A stretch of DNA of 64,000 nt from Mammaliicoccus vitulinus. Its GTDB lineage: Bacteria; Bacillota; Bacilli; Staphylococcales; Staphylococcaceae. A program made the translations under genes and the position numbers. Of this stretch, positions 1-10,487 are shown piece after piece (the first letter of the stretch is position 1; each line of letters begins with the position of its first letter). Location: NCBI RefSeq assembly GCF_029024305.1, contig NZ_CP118974.1, positions 1,705,069-1,769,068 on the forward strand, in the 5' to 3' direction. A model generated the notes under the pieces. That model was not told the origin of the DNA. It saw only the letters and a program-made list of their open reading frames with translations, and did not search any database.

Positions 1-250
1 TGCCCTATGTACAGAAAAAGGCATTACCAGAAGCATGTCCCGTAAGGGAACGCCAGCTGATAATGCCCCAATAGAATGTTTTCATGCCTCTCTAAAGTGT
101 GAAACATTCTACTTAAACAGTGAGCTTAGAAGCTCTAATACCATTGTAATAGATATTGTCGAAAATTACATTGAAAACTATAATAAAGTTAGAATTCAAC
201 AAAAACTAGGCTACTTATCCCCTATAGAATATAGGAAATTAGCAGCCTAG
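1..250 (+). CDS. IS3-family transposase OrfB, C-terminal part (partial)
   Basis: C-terminal end of a DDE transposase that starts left of the window. It has the same sequence as the end of the complete OrfB at 10787-11629 except for one residue (Ile where the other copy has Met, just before the catalytic Glu in ECFHASLK). The visible part covers the last catalytic acidic residue and the end of the integrase-core domain. Nothing in the visible part is broken. Whether this copy is intact upstream cannot be judged. Confidence 0.9.
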   Translation, partial: ALCTEKGITRSMSRKGTPADNAPIECFHASLKCETFYLNSELRSSNTIVIDIVENYIENYNKVRIQQKLGYLSPIEYRKLAA

Positions 251-294
251 AAAATAGTGTTTTTATTGAGCTCCCTTAGTAAGGGTGCAGTGCC
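1..294 (+). mobile_element. IS150-type IS3-family element, right end only (cut by window edge)
   Basis: Bases 1-294 match bases 11380-11673 of the complete IS copy to the right, at a constant offset of 11379, with one substitution seen inside the transposase gene. Similarity ends at the same base in both copies, which fixes the right end of the element. The copy has the same orientation as the complete one, and its left part lies outside the window. The two copies flank the adhesin gene. Confidence 0.93.
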
Positions 295-358
295 AAATTT
301 TCTTATCAGTCCTTTTGTGTTTAAAAATGTTTATCTTTTAGTTAAGATTCTAACTATT
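295..358. other. Short spacer between left IS copy and adhesin stop codon
   Basis: AT-rich spacer. On the minus strand, just after the adhesin stop, there is a weak inverted repeat (AGTTA...TAACT) but no convincing rho-independent terminator. The adhesin gene therefore ends about 65 bases from the IS end. Confidence 0.5.
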
Positions 359-3300
359 TTACTTATCGGTCTTAGAATCTTTTTTCTTTCTTCTAAATGT
401 TAAAATTCCACCAAATAACGCAATAACAGATGCAAATAAAGTTAAGTTTTTATCCTGTTCACCTGTATCTGGCAATTCTTTAGAATCATTCCCATCATTT
501 GATGAATTGTTTCCATTATCTCCTGAGTTGTCGTTTCCACCGTTTGTTGAATCGTCTCCATTATCTCCTGAGTTGTCGTTTCCACCGTTTGTTGAATCGT
601 CTCCATTATCTCCTGAGTTGTCGTTTCCATCGTTTGATGAATCGTCTCCGTTATCTCCTGAGTTGTCGTCATCTTCATCATCGCCTGGATTGTTACCATC
701 ATTTGATGAATCATCTTTTACAATTATAACGAATTTTGTCGTTGTTTCATTGCCTTCACTATCTCTAGTTACAACTGTAACAGTGTATTCACCAGGTTTT
801 GTCGGTGTGCCTGAGATTGTATTTGTTTCTGGATTATATGTTACACCTTCTGGTAAGCCATTTACTTCATGTGTCACTGGTTGACCGCTATTATCTTTAC
901 CATTCAATGTTACATCTTTGATTGGTGTGTTCACTTCTGTTGTTTGATCTTCAATTGGATCTACCGTTGGTGGTAATGTATCTTCAACTGTTATCGTAAA
1001 TGTTGTTTCTGTTGTATTACCTGATTCATCTGTTGAAACTACTGTTACTTCATAACTACCTACCATTGTTGGTGTACCTGAAATAGTATTCGTTTCTGGG
1101 TCATACGTCACACCTTCTGGTAGCCCTGATACTTCATGAGTCACTGGTTTTCCACTATTATCTTTACCATTCAATGTTACATCTTTAATAGGTGTGTTTA
1201 CTTCTGTTGTTTGGTCTTCAACCGGATCCACATCAGGCGCTGTTGTATCTTCTACTGTTATTGTGAATGTTGTTTCTGTTGTATTACCTGATTCATCTGT
1301 TGAAACAACCGTTACATTGTAACTACCTACCATTGTTGGTGTACCTGAAATAGTATTCGTTTCTGGATCATACGTCACACCTTCTGGTAAGCCATTTACT
1401 CCATGTGTGACAGGCTTTCCACTATTATCTTGACCATTCAATGTTACATCTTTAATAGGTGTGTTCACTTCTGTTGTTTGATCTTCAATTGGATCTACCG
1501 TTGGTGGTAATGTATCTTCAACTGTTATCGTAAATGTTGTTTCTGTTGTATTACCTGATTCATCTGTTGAAACTACTGTTACTTCATAACTACCTACCAT
1601 TGTTGGTGTACCTGAAATAGTATTCGTTTCTGGGTCATACGTCACACCTTCTGGTAGCCCTGATACTTCATGAGTCACTGGTTTTCCACTATTATCTTTA
1701 CCATTCAATGTTACATCTTTAATAGGTGTGTTTACTTCTGTTGTTTGGTCTTCAACCGGATCCACATCAGGCGCTGTTGTATCTTCTACTGTTATTGTGA
1801 ATGACGTTTCTGTTGTATTACCTGATTCATCTGTTGAAACAACCGTTACATTGTAACTACCTACCATTGTTGGTGTACCTGAAATAGTATTCGTTTCTGG
1901 ATCATACGTCACACCTTCTGGTAGCCCTGATACTTCATGTGTCACTGGTTGACCGCTATTATCTTTACCATTCAATGTTACATCTTTAATAGGTGTGTTT
2001 ACTTCTGTTGTTTGGTCTTCAACTGGATCCACATCAGGTGCTGTTGTATCTTCTACTGTTATTGTGAATGACGTTTCTGTTGTATTACCAGACTCATCTG
2101 TTGAAATTACTGTTACGTCGTAACTTCCTACTGTTGTCGGTGTGCCTGAAATGGTATTTGTTTCTGGATTATATGTTACACCTTCTGGTAATCCTGACAC
2201 TTCATGAGTCACTGGTTTTCCACTATTATCTTTACCATTCAATGTTACATCTTTAATAGGTGTGTTTACTTCTGTTGTTTGGTCTTCAACCGGATCCACA
2301 TCAGGCGCTGTTGTATCTTCTACTGTTATTGTGAATGACGTTTCTGTTGTATTACCTGATTCATCTGTTGAAACAACCGTTACATTGTAACTACCTACCG
2401 TTGTTGGTGTACCTGAAATAGTATTCGTTTCTGGATCATACGTCACACCTTCTGGTAGCCCTGATACTTCATGTGTCACTGGTTGACCGCTATTATCTTT
2501 ACCATTCAATGTTACATCTTTGATTGGTGTATTTACTTCTGTTGTTTGGTCTTCTACTGGATCTACATCAGGTGCTGTTGTGTCTTCAACAGTGATTGTA
2601 AATGTTGTTTCTGTTGTATTACCAGACTCATCTGTTGAAATTACTGTTACGTCGTAACTTCCTACTGTTGTCGGTGTGCCTGAAATGGTATTCGTTTCTG
2701 GATCATACGTCACACCTTCTGGTAAGCCATTTACTTCATGTGTCACTGGTTGACCGCTATTATCTTGACCATTCAATGTTACATCTTTAATAGGTGTGTT
2801 TACTTCTGTTGTTTGGTCTTCAACCGGATCCACATCAGGCGCTGTCGTATCTTCTACTGTGATCGTAAATGTTGATTCTGTTTCGTTGCCTGCATCATCA
2901 CTCGTTATAACAATCACATTATAGTTTCCTGCTTTTGTTGGTGTACCTGAAATTGTATTCGTTTCTGGATCATACGTCACACCTTCTGGTAGCCCTGATA
3001 CTTCATGAGTCACTGGTTTTCCACTATTATCTTTACCATTCAACGTTACATCTTTAATAGGTGTATTTACTTCTGTTGTTTGGTCTTCTACTGGATCTAC
3101 ATCAGGTGCTGTTGTGTCTTCAACAGTGATTGTAAATGTTGTTTCTGTTGTATTACCAGACTCATCTGTTGAAATTACTGTTACGTCGTAACTTCCTACT
3201 GTTGTCGGTGTGCCTGAAATGGTATTCGTTTCTGGATCATACGTCACACCTTCTGGTAAGCCATTTACTTCATGTGTCACTGGTTGACCGCTATTATCTT

Positions 3301-6300
3301 GACCATTCAATGTTACATCTTTAATAGGTGTGTTTACTTCTGTTGTTTGGTCTTCAACCGGATCCACATCAGGCGCTGTCGTATCTTCTACTGTGATCGT
3401 AAATGTTGATTCTGTTTCGTTGCCTGCATCATCACTCGTTATAACAATCACATTATAGTTTCCTGCTTTTGTTGGTGTACCTGAAATTGTATTCGTTTCT
3501 GGATCATACGTCACACCTTCTGGTAGCCCTGATACTTCATGAGTCACTGGTTTTCCACTATTATCTTTACCATTCAACGTTACATCTTTAATAGGTGTAT
3601 TTACTTCTGTTGTTTGGTCTTCTACTGGATCTACATCAGGTGCTGTTGTGTCTTCAACAGTGATTGTAAATGTTGTTTCTGTTGTATTACCAGACTCATC
3701 TGTTGAAATTACTGTTACGTCGTAACTTCCTACTGTTGTCGGTGTGCCTGAAATGGTATTCGTTTCTGGATCATACGTCACACCTTCTGGTAAGCCATTT
3801 ACTTCATGTGTCACTGGTTGACCGCTATTATCTTGACCATTCAATGTTACATCTTTAATAGGTGTGTTTACTTCTGTTGTTTGGTCTTCAACCGGATCCA
3901 CATCAGGCGCTGTCGTATCTTCTACTGTGATCGTAAATGTTGATTCTGTTTCGTTGCCTGCATCATCACTCGTTATAACAATCACATTATAGTTTCCTGC
4001 TTTTGTTGGTGTACCTGAAATTGTATTCGTTTCTGGATCATACGTCACACCTTCTGGTAGCCCTGATACTTCATGAGTCACTGGTTTTCCACTATTATCT
4101 TTACCATTCAACGTTACATCTTTAATAGGTGTATTTACTTCTGTTGTTTGGTCTTCTACTGGATCTACATCAGGTGCTGTTGTGTCTTCAACAGTGATTG
4201 TAAATGTTGTTTCTGTTGTATTACCAGACTCATCTGTTGAAATTACTGTTACGTCGTAACTTCCTACTGTTGTCGGTGTGCCTGAAATGGTATTCGTTTC
4301 TGGATCATACGTCACACCTTCTGGTAAGCCATTTACTTCATGTGTCACTGGTTGACCGCTATTATCTTGACCATTCAATGTTACATCTTTAATAGGTGTG
4401 TTTACTTCTGTTGTTTGGTCTTCAACCGGATCCACATCAGGCGCTGTCGTATCTTCTACTGTGATCGTAAATGTTGATTCTGTTTCGTTGCCTGCATCAT
4501 CACTCGTTATAACAATCACATTATAGTTTCCTGCTTTTGTTGGTGTACCTGAAATTGTATTCGTTTCTGGATCATACGTCACACCTTCTGGTAGCCCTGA
4601 TACTTCATGAGTCACTGGTTTTCCACTATTATCTTTACCATTCAACGTTACATCTTTAATAGGTGTGTTCACTTCTGTTGTTTGATCTTCAATTGGATCT
4701 ACCGTTGGTGGTAATGTATCTTCAACTGTTATCGTGAATGTTGTTTCTGTTGTATTACCAGACTCATCTGTTGAAATTACTGTTACGTCGTAACTTCCTA
4801 CTGTTGTCGGTGTGCCTGAAATGGTATTCGTTTCTGGATCATACGTCACACCTTCTGGTAAGCCATTTACTTCATGTGTCACTGGTTGACCGCTATTATC
4901 TTGACCATTCAATGTTACATCTTTAATAGGTGTGTTTACTTCTGTTGTTTGGTCTTCAACCGGATCCACATCAGGCGCTGTTGTATCTTCTACTGTTATT
5001 GTGAATGACGTTTCTGTTGTATTACCTGATTCATCTGTTGAAACAACCGTTACATTGTAACTACCTACCATTGTTGGTGTACCTGAAATAGTATTCGTTT
5101 CTGGATCATACGTCACACCTTCTGGTAGCCCTGATACTTCATGTGTCACTGGTTGACCGCTATTATCTTTACCATTCAATGTTACATCTTTAATAGGTGT
5201 GTTTACTTCTGTTGTTTGGTCTTCAACTGGATCCACATCAGGTGCTGTTGTATCTTCTACTGTTATTGTGAATGACGTTTCTGTTGTATTACCAGACTCA
5301 TCTGTTGAAATTACTGTTACGTCGTAACTTCCTACTGTTGTCGGTGTGCCTGAAATGGTATTTGTTTCTGGATTATATGTTACACCTTCTGGTAATCCTG
5401 ACACTTCATGAGTCACTGGTTTTCCACTATTATCTTTACCATTCAATGTTACATCTTTAATAGGTGTGTTTACTTCTGTTGTTTGGTCTTCAACCGGATC
5501 CACATCAGGCGCTGTTGTATCTTCTACTGTTATTGTGAATGACGTTTCTGTTGTATTACCTGATTCATCTGTTGAAACAACCGTTACATTGTAACTACCT
5601 ACCATTGTTGGTGTACCTGAAATAGTATTCGTTTCTGGATCATACGTCACACCTTCTGGTAGCCCTGATACTTCATGTGTCACTGGTTGACCGCTATTAT
5701 CTTTACCATTCAATGTTACATCTTTAATAGGTGTGTTTACTTCTGTTGTTTGGTCTTCAACTGGATCCACATCAGGTGCTGTTGTATCTTCTACTGTTAT
5801 TGTGAATGACGTTTCTGTTGTATTACCAGACTCATCTGTTGAAATTACTGTTACGTCGTAACTTCCTACTGTTGTCGGTGTGCCTGAAATGGTATTTGTT
5901 TCTGGATTATATGTTACACCTTCTGGTAATCCTGACACTTCATGAGTCACTGGTTTTCCACTATTATCTTTACCATTCAATGTTACATCTTTAATAGGTG
6001 TGTTTACTTCTGTTGTTTGGTCTTCAACCGGATCCACATCAGGCGCTGTTGTATCTTCTACTGTTATTGTGAATGACGTTTCTGTTGTATTACCTGATTC
6101 ATCTGTTGAAACAACCGTTACATTGTAACTACCTACCGTTGTTGGTGTACCTGAAATGGTATTTGTTTCTGGATTATATGTTACACCTTCTGGTAGCCCT
6201 GATACTTCATGTGTCACTGGTTGACCGCTATTATCTTTACCATTCAATGTTACATCTTTAATAGGTGTGTTTACTTCTGTTGTTTGGTCTTCAACCGGAT

Positions 6301-9300
6301 CCACATCAGGCGCTGTCGTATCTTCTACTGTGATCGTAAATGTTGATTCTGTTTCGTTGCCTGCATCATCACTCGTTATAACAATCACATTATAGTTTCC
6401 TGCTTTTGTTGGTGTACCTGAAATTGTATTTGTTTCTGGATTATATGTTACACCTTCTGGTAATCCTGACACTTCATGAGTCACTGGTTTTCCACTATTA
6501 TCTTTACCATTCAATGTTACATCTTTGATTGGTGTATTTACTTCTGTTGTTTGGTCTTCTACTGGATCTACATCAGGTGCTGTTGTGTCTTCAACAGTGA
6601 TTGTAAATGTCGTTTCTGTTGTATTACCTGATTCATCTGTTGAAACTACTGTTACTTCATAACTACCTACCATTGTTGGTGTACCTGAAATAGTATTCGT
6701 TTCTGGATCATACGTCACACCTTCTGGTAGCCCTGATACTTCATGTGTCACTGGTTTTCCACTATTATCTTTACCATTCAACGTTACATCTTTAATAGGT
6801 GTGTTCACTTCTGTTGTTTGATCTTCAATTGGATCTACCGTTGGTGGTAATGTATCTTCAACTGTTATCGTGAATGTTGTTTCTGTTGTATTACCAGACT
6901 CATCTGTTGAAATTACTGTTACGTCGTAACTACCTATCATTGTTGGTGTACCTGAGATTGTATTCGTTTCTGGATCATACGTCACACCTTCTGGTAAGCC
7001 ATTTACTCCATGTGTGACAGGCTTTCCACTATTATCTTTACCATTCAATGTTACATCTTTGATTGGTGTATTTACTTCTGTTGTTTGGTCTTCTACTGGA
7101 TCTACATCAGGTGCTGTTGTGTCTTCAACAGTGATTGTAAATGTTGTTTCTGTTGTATTACCAGACTCATCTGTTGAAATTACTGTTACGTCGTAACTTC
7201 CTACTGTTGTCGGTGTGCCTGAAATGGTATTCGTTTCTGGATCATACGTCACACCTTCTGGTAAGCCATTTACTTCATGTGTCACTGGTTGACCGCTATT
7301 ATCTTGACCATTCAATGTTACATCTTTAATAGGTGTGTTTACTTCTGTTGTTTGGTCTTCAACCGGATCCACATCAGGCGCTGTCGTATCTTCTACTGTG
7401 ATCGTAAATGTTGATTCTGTTTCGTTGCCTGCATCATCACTCGTTATAACAATCACATTATAGTTTCCTGCTTTTGTTGGTGTACCTGAAATTGTATTTG
7501 TTTCTTCATTGTAAGTCACACCGTCTGGTAAACCAGTTACATTATGAGTCACTGCATCTCCACTGTTGTCTTTACCGTTTAAAGTAACATCAGTTATTGG
7601 TGTGTTCACCTCAGTTGTTTGATCTTCAATTGGATCTACCGTTGGTGCTGTTGTATCTTCTACTGTGATTGTAAATGTCGTTTCTATTTCGTTATATACT
7701 TTATCTGACGAAATAACAGTTACTTCATATGTTCCTGCTTTTGTTGGTGTACCTGAAATTGTATTCGTTTCAGAATTATATGTGACACCATCTGGTAGTC
7801 CGTATACGTCATTTCGAACTGTTTCACCACTATTATCATTCGCATTGATAACAATCGGATCTATTGCCGAATTTACCTCTGTTGTTTGATTATTAACTTT
7901 ATCAACAACTGGTGGAGTTGTGTCATCAACAATTACACCTGATGAGTTATTACTTGAAGGTTTGCTTTTTCCTATTTTAGATTGGCTACTTCCAGTGGCA
8001 GCATTGCTTGCACTTAATTGTATTGTACCTTCTATAAAAGTTTCAGGCACAAAAGGTTTACTTGTTTCAGAATTCACTACGATTAAGTATGTACTATTAG
8101 TATTTCCTAAATCTATACTAATAGTACCGTCACTATTAAAGATTATATTATGTGATGATGATACATCTACATAAGCGACATTCTTATCACTTCCACTTTG
8201 ATTCAATGTATTCCTATCAGTAACTTTCAAAATTTGAACTTTAGTAATATCTTTATTAAATTGGCTAATTACATCAGGATTCTTTTTAGTACCATTATAT
8301 GGAGTTATTTTAACCTTGGCATTATTTAAAGTTCTAGCTTTTCCGTTTACTGTATAAGTTGTGTTATATGGATTATGATCATCAACTTTTTCTTGAACAC
8401 TTGAATCTTGATATAAATCTAAATTTCGTGCATCAGTTGAATATTCAATTTTTCTTGTAGCATTATATTCTGAATCACCAATTTTTAAATTCAAGTTATA
8501 GTTATCTGTTTTAGTTGCTTCTTTAAAATTGATTAAACCTAGGAAATCAACATGTGCACTATTGTTTTTATATTTTTCTACATTATCTGTAAACTTGAAA
8601 GTAAATGAATTATCGGAGCGATTATAAGTACCTTTTGCATAAATACTATTTGCATCATTTCCTAATAGTATGCCATTATCTCTATCTGCTGATGTTGGAT
8701 TAATCTCTTTAGGTATATGTACAGTAAAATAGTCATTTCTTTTCACATCATTTGGAATGGAAATATCAAAACCTATTTCAAAAGCAGCACCCTTTTTCCA
8801 AGTACCATCTTGAAACTTAACATTACTAGATTTAATCTTGCTATTTACATCATCTCCACCCAATGGACTACCATCAGCTTTTGTTGCTTCTTTTTCCACT
8901 TTTGATGAAGATGCACTTAAAGCTTTTAAATTTTTATCAGTCTTACTTTTATTTTTTGATTTCTGGTCTATATCTTCTTTTTCTTTATCTGTTAATGGCT
9001 TAGTTGTTTTTAAGTCTGTAGCATCAACATTTGGGTCTATTTTGTTATCATTTTCAGAGTCACCTGTAGACAAACCATTGCCAACATTATCAGATTGATT
9101 ATTATTATTTAATGGTTCCCCTGTTGATGGTTCTTCTATTGTGTCTTCTTCAGTTGATTTCGGTTTTTCTGTTGTGTCTTTTTTATTTTCATTAGAATCT
9201 TCATTCGTTGAATTTTCATCAGTTTTTGCATCTTCTTTTGATGAGTTCTTGTCGTCAGCTTTTGGTTGTTCTTTTATTGAGTCTTTATCACTTTTTTGTT

Positions 9301-10189
9301 CTTCAGAAGGATTCTTCAATTGATCTGCGTCAGCTTCTTTTGAGTCTTCTGAAGATTTTTTGTCATCTGTTTTTGGTTCTTCTGTTGTATCTTCTTCAGT
9401 TGATTTTGGTTCCTCTGTTGTATCACTTTTATCTTCTTTAGGATCTTCACTTTTTGAATTTCCATCTGATTTTTGTTCATCTGATGTTGGCACTTCAGTC
9501 GTATCTTCTTCAGTTGATTTCGAGTCATCGTTTGTTTGTGGTTCCTCTGTTGATGGTTTTTCAGCTTCTTCTACATTAATGGTAAAAGTAGACTCTTTTT
9601 GAACGCCTGAATCATTTTTAGAAGTAACTGTGATCATATAGTTACCAGGAGTATTAGGGGTGCCTGAAATTGTATCAGTATTTGAATCATATGTAAGGCC
9701 ATCTGGTAATCCTCGGACTTCATTTGTATTATTCTCAGAACCTTCCACATTAATCCTTATTGGATTAATTGCGTCTTCTGAATTCACAGTTTGATTATCA
9801 ATTTGTTCAATAGTAAAATCACTTTGTTCTTTTGGTTCTGCTGTCGTATTATCTCCTGAAGCATTTGAATCTGATGTATTTTCTTCTGTTGTTGAATCTT
9901 CTGCTGTTTCTGTAGAATCATTTGTTTTCTCTTCAGTTGGCAAATTCTCAGTCGATTCTTCAGTTGGTATTTCAACTGAATTTGGTACTTCAGTTTCATT
10001 TGATGTTTCTATATTCTTATTTGAATCTGTATTTGTAGTCGTTTCTGTACTCTGACTTTCTTCTTTTAATGCATTTGATTCTTCTGCATTTACGATATTA
10101 GGTGTACTCAAATAAAGCATTGCACCAATGATTACTGACCCAGTTCCAACAGAAAATTTGCGAATAGAATATCTGTTATTTTTAAACAT
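359..10189 (-). CDS. Giant LPXTG cell-wall-anchored adhesin with YSIRK signal and 27 tandem Ig-like repeats
   Basis: A 3276-residue surface protein that should be secreted at the septum and joined to peptidoglycan by sortase A. Residues 1-35 are a YSIRK/GS-type signal peptide (YSIRK at 7-11, probable cleavage after NIVNA). Residues about 124-207 form one putative-Ig (He_PIG-like) domain, followed by a long acidic Ser/Thr/Lys-rich linker to about 440. Residues about 450-755 resemble the N2-N3 ligand-binding region of Clf/Sdr/Bbp-type MSCRAMMs (inferred from segment character, not an alignment). Residues 756-3158 are 27 modules of exactly 89 residues, each with GLPxGVTY and ETNTISGTP motifs. 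A DNSGD-rich wall-spanning stretch follows, then LPDTG at 3239-3243, a hydrophobic segment and a basic tail. The ATG at 10189 has a GAGAGGAAG ribosome site. The ligand is unknown. It lies between two IS copies, suggesting mobility. Confidence 0.95.
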   Translation of the reverse strand: MFKNNRYSIRKFSVGTGSVIIGAMLYLSTPNIVNAEESNALKEESQSTETTTNTDSNKNIETSNETEVPNSVEIPTEESTENLPTEEKTNDSTETAEDSTTEENTSDSNASGDNTTAEPKEQSDFTIEQIDNQTVNSEDAINPIRINVEGSENNTNEVRGLPDGLTYDSNTDTISGTPNTPGNYMITVTSKNDSGVQKESTFTINVEEAEKPSTEEPQTNDDSKSTEEDTTEVPTSDEQKSDGNSKSEDPKEDKSDTTEEPKSTEEDTTEEPKTDDKKSSEDSKEADADQLKNPSEEQKSDKDSIKEQPKADDKNSSKEDAKTDENSTNEDSNENKKDTTEKPKSTEEDTIEEPSTGEPLNNNNQSDNVGNGLSTGDSENDNKIDPNVDATDLKTTKPLTDKEKEDIDQKSKNKSKTDKNLKALSASSSKVEKEATKADGSPLGGDDVNSKIKSSNVKFQDGTWKKGAAFEIGFDISIPNDVKRNDYFTVHIPKEINPTSADRDNGILLGNDANSIYAKGTYNRSDNSFTFKFTDNVEKYKNNSAHVDFLGLINFKEATKTDNYNLNLKIGDSEYNATRKIEYSTDARNLDLYQDSSVQEKVDDHNPYNTTYTVNGKARTLNNAKVKITPYNGTKKNPDVISQFNKDITKVQILKVTDRNTLNQSGSDKNVAYVDVSSSHNIIFNSDGTISIDLGNTNSTYLIVVNSETSKPFVPETFIEGTIQLSASNAATGSSQSKIGKSKPSSNNSSGVIVDDTTPPVVDKVNNQTTEVNSAIDPIVINANDNSGETVRNDVYGLPDGVTYNSETNTISGTPTKAGTYEVTVISSDKVYNEIETTFTITVEDTTAPTVDPIEDQTTEVNTPITDVTLNGKDNSGDAVTHNVTGLPDGVTYNEETNTISGTPTKAGNYNVIVITSDDAGNETESTFTITVEDTTAPDVDPVEDQTTEVNTPIKDVTLNGQDNSGQPVTHEVNGLPEGVTYDPETNTISGTPTTVGSYDVTVISTDESGNTTETTFTITVEDTTAPDVDPVEDQTTEVNTPIKDVTLNGKDNSGKPVTHGVNGLPEGVTYDPETNTISGTPTMIGSYDVTVISTDESGNTTETTFTITVEDTLPPTVDPIEDQTTEVNTPIKDVTLNGKDNSGKPVTHEVSGLPEGVTYDPETNTISGTPTMVGSYEVTVVSTDESGNTTETTFTITVEDTTAPDVDPVEDQTTEVNTPIKDVTLNGKDNSGKPVTHEVSGLPEGVTYNPETNTISGTPTKAGNYNVIVITSDDAGNETESTFTITVEDTTAPDVDPVEDQTTEVNTPIKDVTLNGKDNSGQPVTHEVSGLPEGVTYNPETNTISGTPTTVGSYNVTVVSTDESGNTTETSFTITVEDTTAPDVDPVEDQTTEVNTPIKDVTLNGKDNSGKPVTHEVSGLPEGVTYNPETNTISGTPTTVGSYDVTVISTDESGNTTETSFTITVEDTTAPDVDPVEDQTTEVNTPIKDVTLNGKDNSGQPVTHEVSGLPEGVTYDPETNTISGTPTMVGSYNVTVVSTDESGNTTETSFTITVEDTTAPDVDPVEDQTTEVNTPIKDVTLNGKDNSGKPVTHEVSGLPEGVTYNPETNTISGTPTTVGSYDVTVISTDESGNTTETSFTITVEDTTAPDVDPVEDQTTEVNTPIKDVTLNGKDNSGQPVTHEVSGLPEGVTYDPETNTISGTPTMVGSYNVTVVSTDESGNTTETSFTITVEDTTAPDVDPVEDQTTEVNTPIKDVTLNGQDNSGQPVTHEVNGLPEGVTYDPETNTISGTPTTVGSYDVTVISTDESGNTTETTFTITVEDTLPPTVDPIEDQTTEVNTPIKDVTLNGKDNSGKPVTHEVSGLPEGVTYDPETNTISGTPTKAGNYNVIVITSDDAGNETESTFTITVEDTTAPDVDPVEDQTTEVNTPIKDVTLNGQDNSGQPVTHEVNGLPEGVTYDPETNTISGTPTTVGSYDVTVISTDESGNTTETTFTITVEDTTAPDVDPVEDQTTEVNTPIKDVTLNGKDNSGKPVTHEVSGLPEGVTYDPETNTISGTPTKAGNYNVIVITSDDAGNETESTFTITVEDTTAPDVDPVEDQTTEVNTPIKDVTLNGQDNSGQPVTHEVNGLPEGVTYDPETNTISGTPTTVGSYDVTVISTDESGNTTETTFTITVEDTTAPDVDPVEDQTTEVNTPIKDVTLNGKDNSGKPVTHEVSGLPEGVTYDPETNTISGTPTKAGNYNVIVITSDDAGNETESTFTITVEDTTAPDVDPVEDQTTEVNTPIKDVTLNGQDNSGQPVTHEVNGLPEGVTYDPETNTISGTPTTVGSYDVTVISTDESGNTTETTFTITVEDTTAPDVDPVEDQTTEVNTPIKDVTLNGKDNSGKPVTHEVSGLPEGVTYDPETNTISGTPTKAGNYNVIVITSDDAGNETESTFTITVEDTTAPDVDPVEDQTTEVNTPIKDVTLNGQDNSGQPVTHEVNGLPEGVTYDPETNTISGTPTTVGSYDVTVISTDESGNTTETTFTITVEDTTAPDVDPVEDQTTEVNTPIKDVTLNGKDNSGQPVTHEVSGLPEGVTYDPETNTISGTPTTVGSYNVTVVSTDESGNTTETSFTITVEDTTAPDVDPVEDQTTEVNTPIKDVTLNGKDNSGKPVTHEVSGLPEGVTYNPETNTISGTPTTVGSYDVTVISTDESGNTTETSFTITVEDTTAPDVDPVEDQTTEVNTPIKDVTLNGKDNSGQPVTHEVSGLPEGVTYDPETNTISGTPTMVGSYNVTVVSTDESGNTTETSFTITVEDTTAPDVDPVEDQTTEVNTPIKDVTLNGKDNSGKPVTHEVSGLPEGVTYDPETNTISGTPTMVGSYEVTVVSTDESGNTTETTFTITVEDTLPPTVDPIEDQTTEVNTPIKDVTLNGQDNSGKPVTHGVNGLPEGVTYDPETNTISGTPTMVGSYNVTVVSTDESGNTTETTFTITVEDTTAPDVDPVEDQTTEVNTPIKDVTLNGKDNSGKPVTHEVSGLPEGVTYDPETNTISGTPTMVGSYEVTVVSTDESGNTTETTFTITVEDTLPPTVDPIEDQTTEVNTPIKDVTLNGKDNSGQPVTHEVNGLPEGVTYNPETNTISGTPTKPGEYTVTVVTRDSEGNETTTKFVIIVKDDSSNDGNNPGDDEDDDNSGDNGDDSSNDGNDNSGDNGDDSTNGGNDNSGDNGDDSTNGGNDNSGDNGNNSSNDGNDSKELPDTGEQDKNLTLFASVIALFGGILTFRRKKKDSKTDK
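713..7924 (-). repeat. 27 tandem 267-bp coding repeats with 534-bp higher-order units
   Basis: The region is exactly 27 x 267 bp plus the first codon of the next segment and encodes the 89-residue modules of the adhesin. Most modules differ at only a few positions; the two at the protein N-terminal end (about 7391-7924) and the last one are more divergent. Two module types alternate (one with KAGNYNVIVITSDDAGN, one with TVGSYDVTVISTDESGN), which makes 534-bp double units that are nearly identical from about 2530 to 4680. A second family of near-identical units sits near 2068, 5272 and 5806. Confidence 0.97.
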
Positions 10190-10214
10190 TAAATACTTCC
10201 TCTCATATTTTGGA

Positions 10215-10243
10215 TATAATAATAATTAGCATAATAGTAACAA
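10215..10243 (-). promoter_or_regulatory. Possible sigma-A promoter of the adhesin gene
   Basis: On the minus strand a TTGTTA box (10243-10238) is followed after 17 bases by ATTATA (10220-10215), about 25 bases upstream of the adhesin start codon. The whole region 10190-10401 is very AT-rich, so chance matches are likely. Confidence 0.3.
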
Positions 10244-10487
10244 AAAAAATAAGATGTGAATATACTTTTTTTGTAAATTCGAAATTATTACATAGATAAC
10301 ATTTAAATATTAGCAATTTTAAAAACAAAAAAATTTTATTTATTAAACTTTTCATTAATCAAAATTTTATTCTTAAAATCAAAAAGCCAACGAACCCCTT
10401 TTGCGCTAACCCCATGATGTGGGAGTAAAATAAAAACACTTTCGTTGAATTCATATTAAAATGAATTTATACGGAGGTGTTTTTTCT

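Noticed and set aside
442-714. 90-codon minus-strand frame over the adhesin wall-spanning region
   Set aside because: Alternate frame of the DNSGD-coding repeats; low-complexity composition and no start signal.
2068-6261. Repeated identical 62-codon plus-strand frames within the adhesin gene
   Set aside because: They are antisense shadows of the tandem repeats, spaced 267 or 534 bp, with no ribosome sites.
713-7924. Regular repeats as a CRISPR array
   Set aside because: Period is 267 bp and coding throughout; no short repeats with unique spacers and no cas genes.
10190-10401. Second prophage attachment site near the IS
   Set aside because: No match to the tRNA-Arg 3' end or to the junction sequence was seen here.
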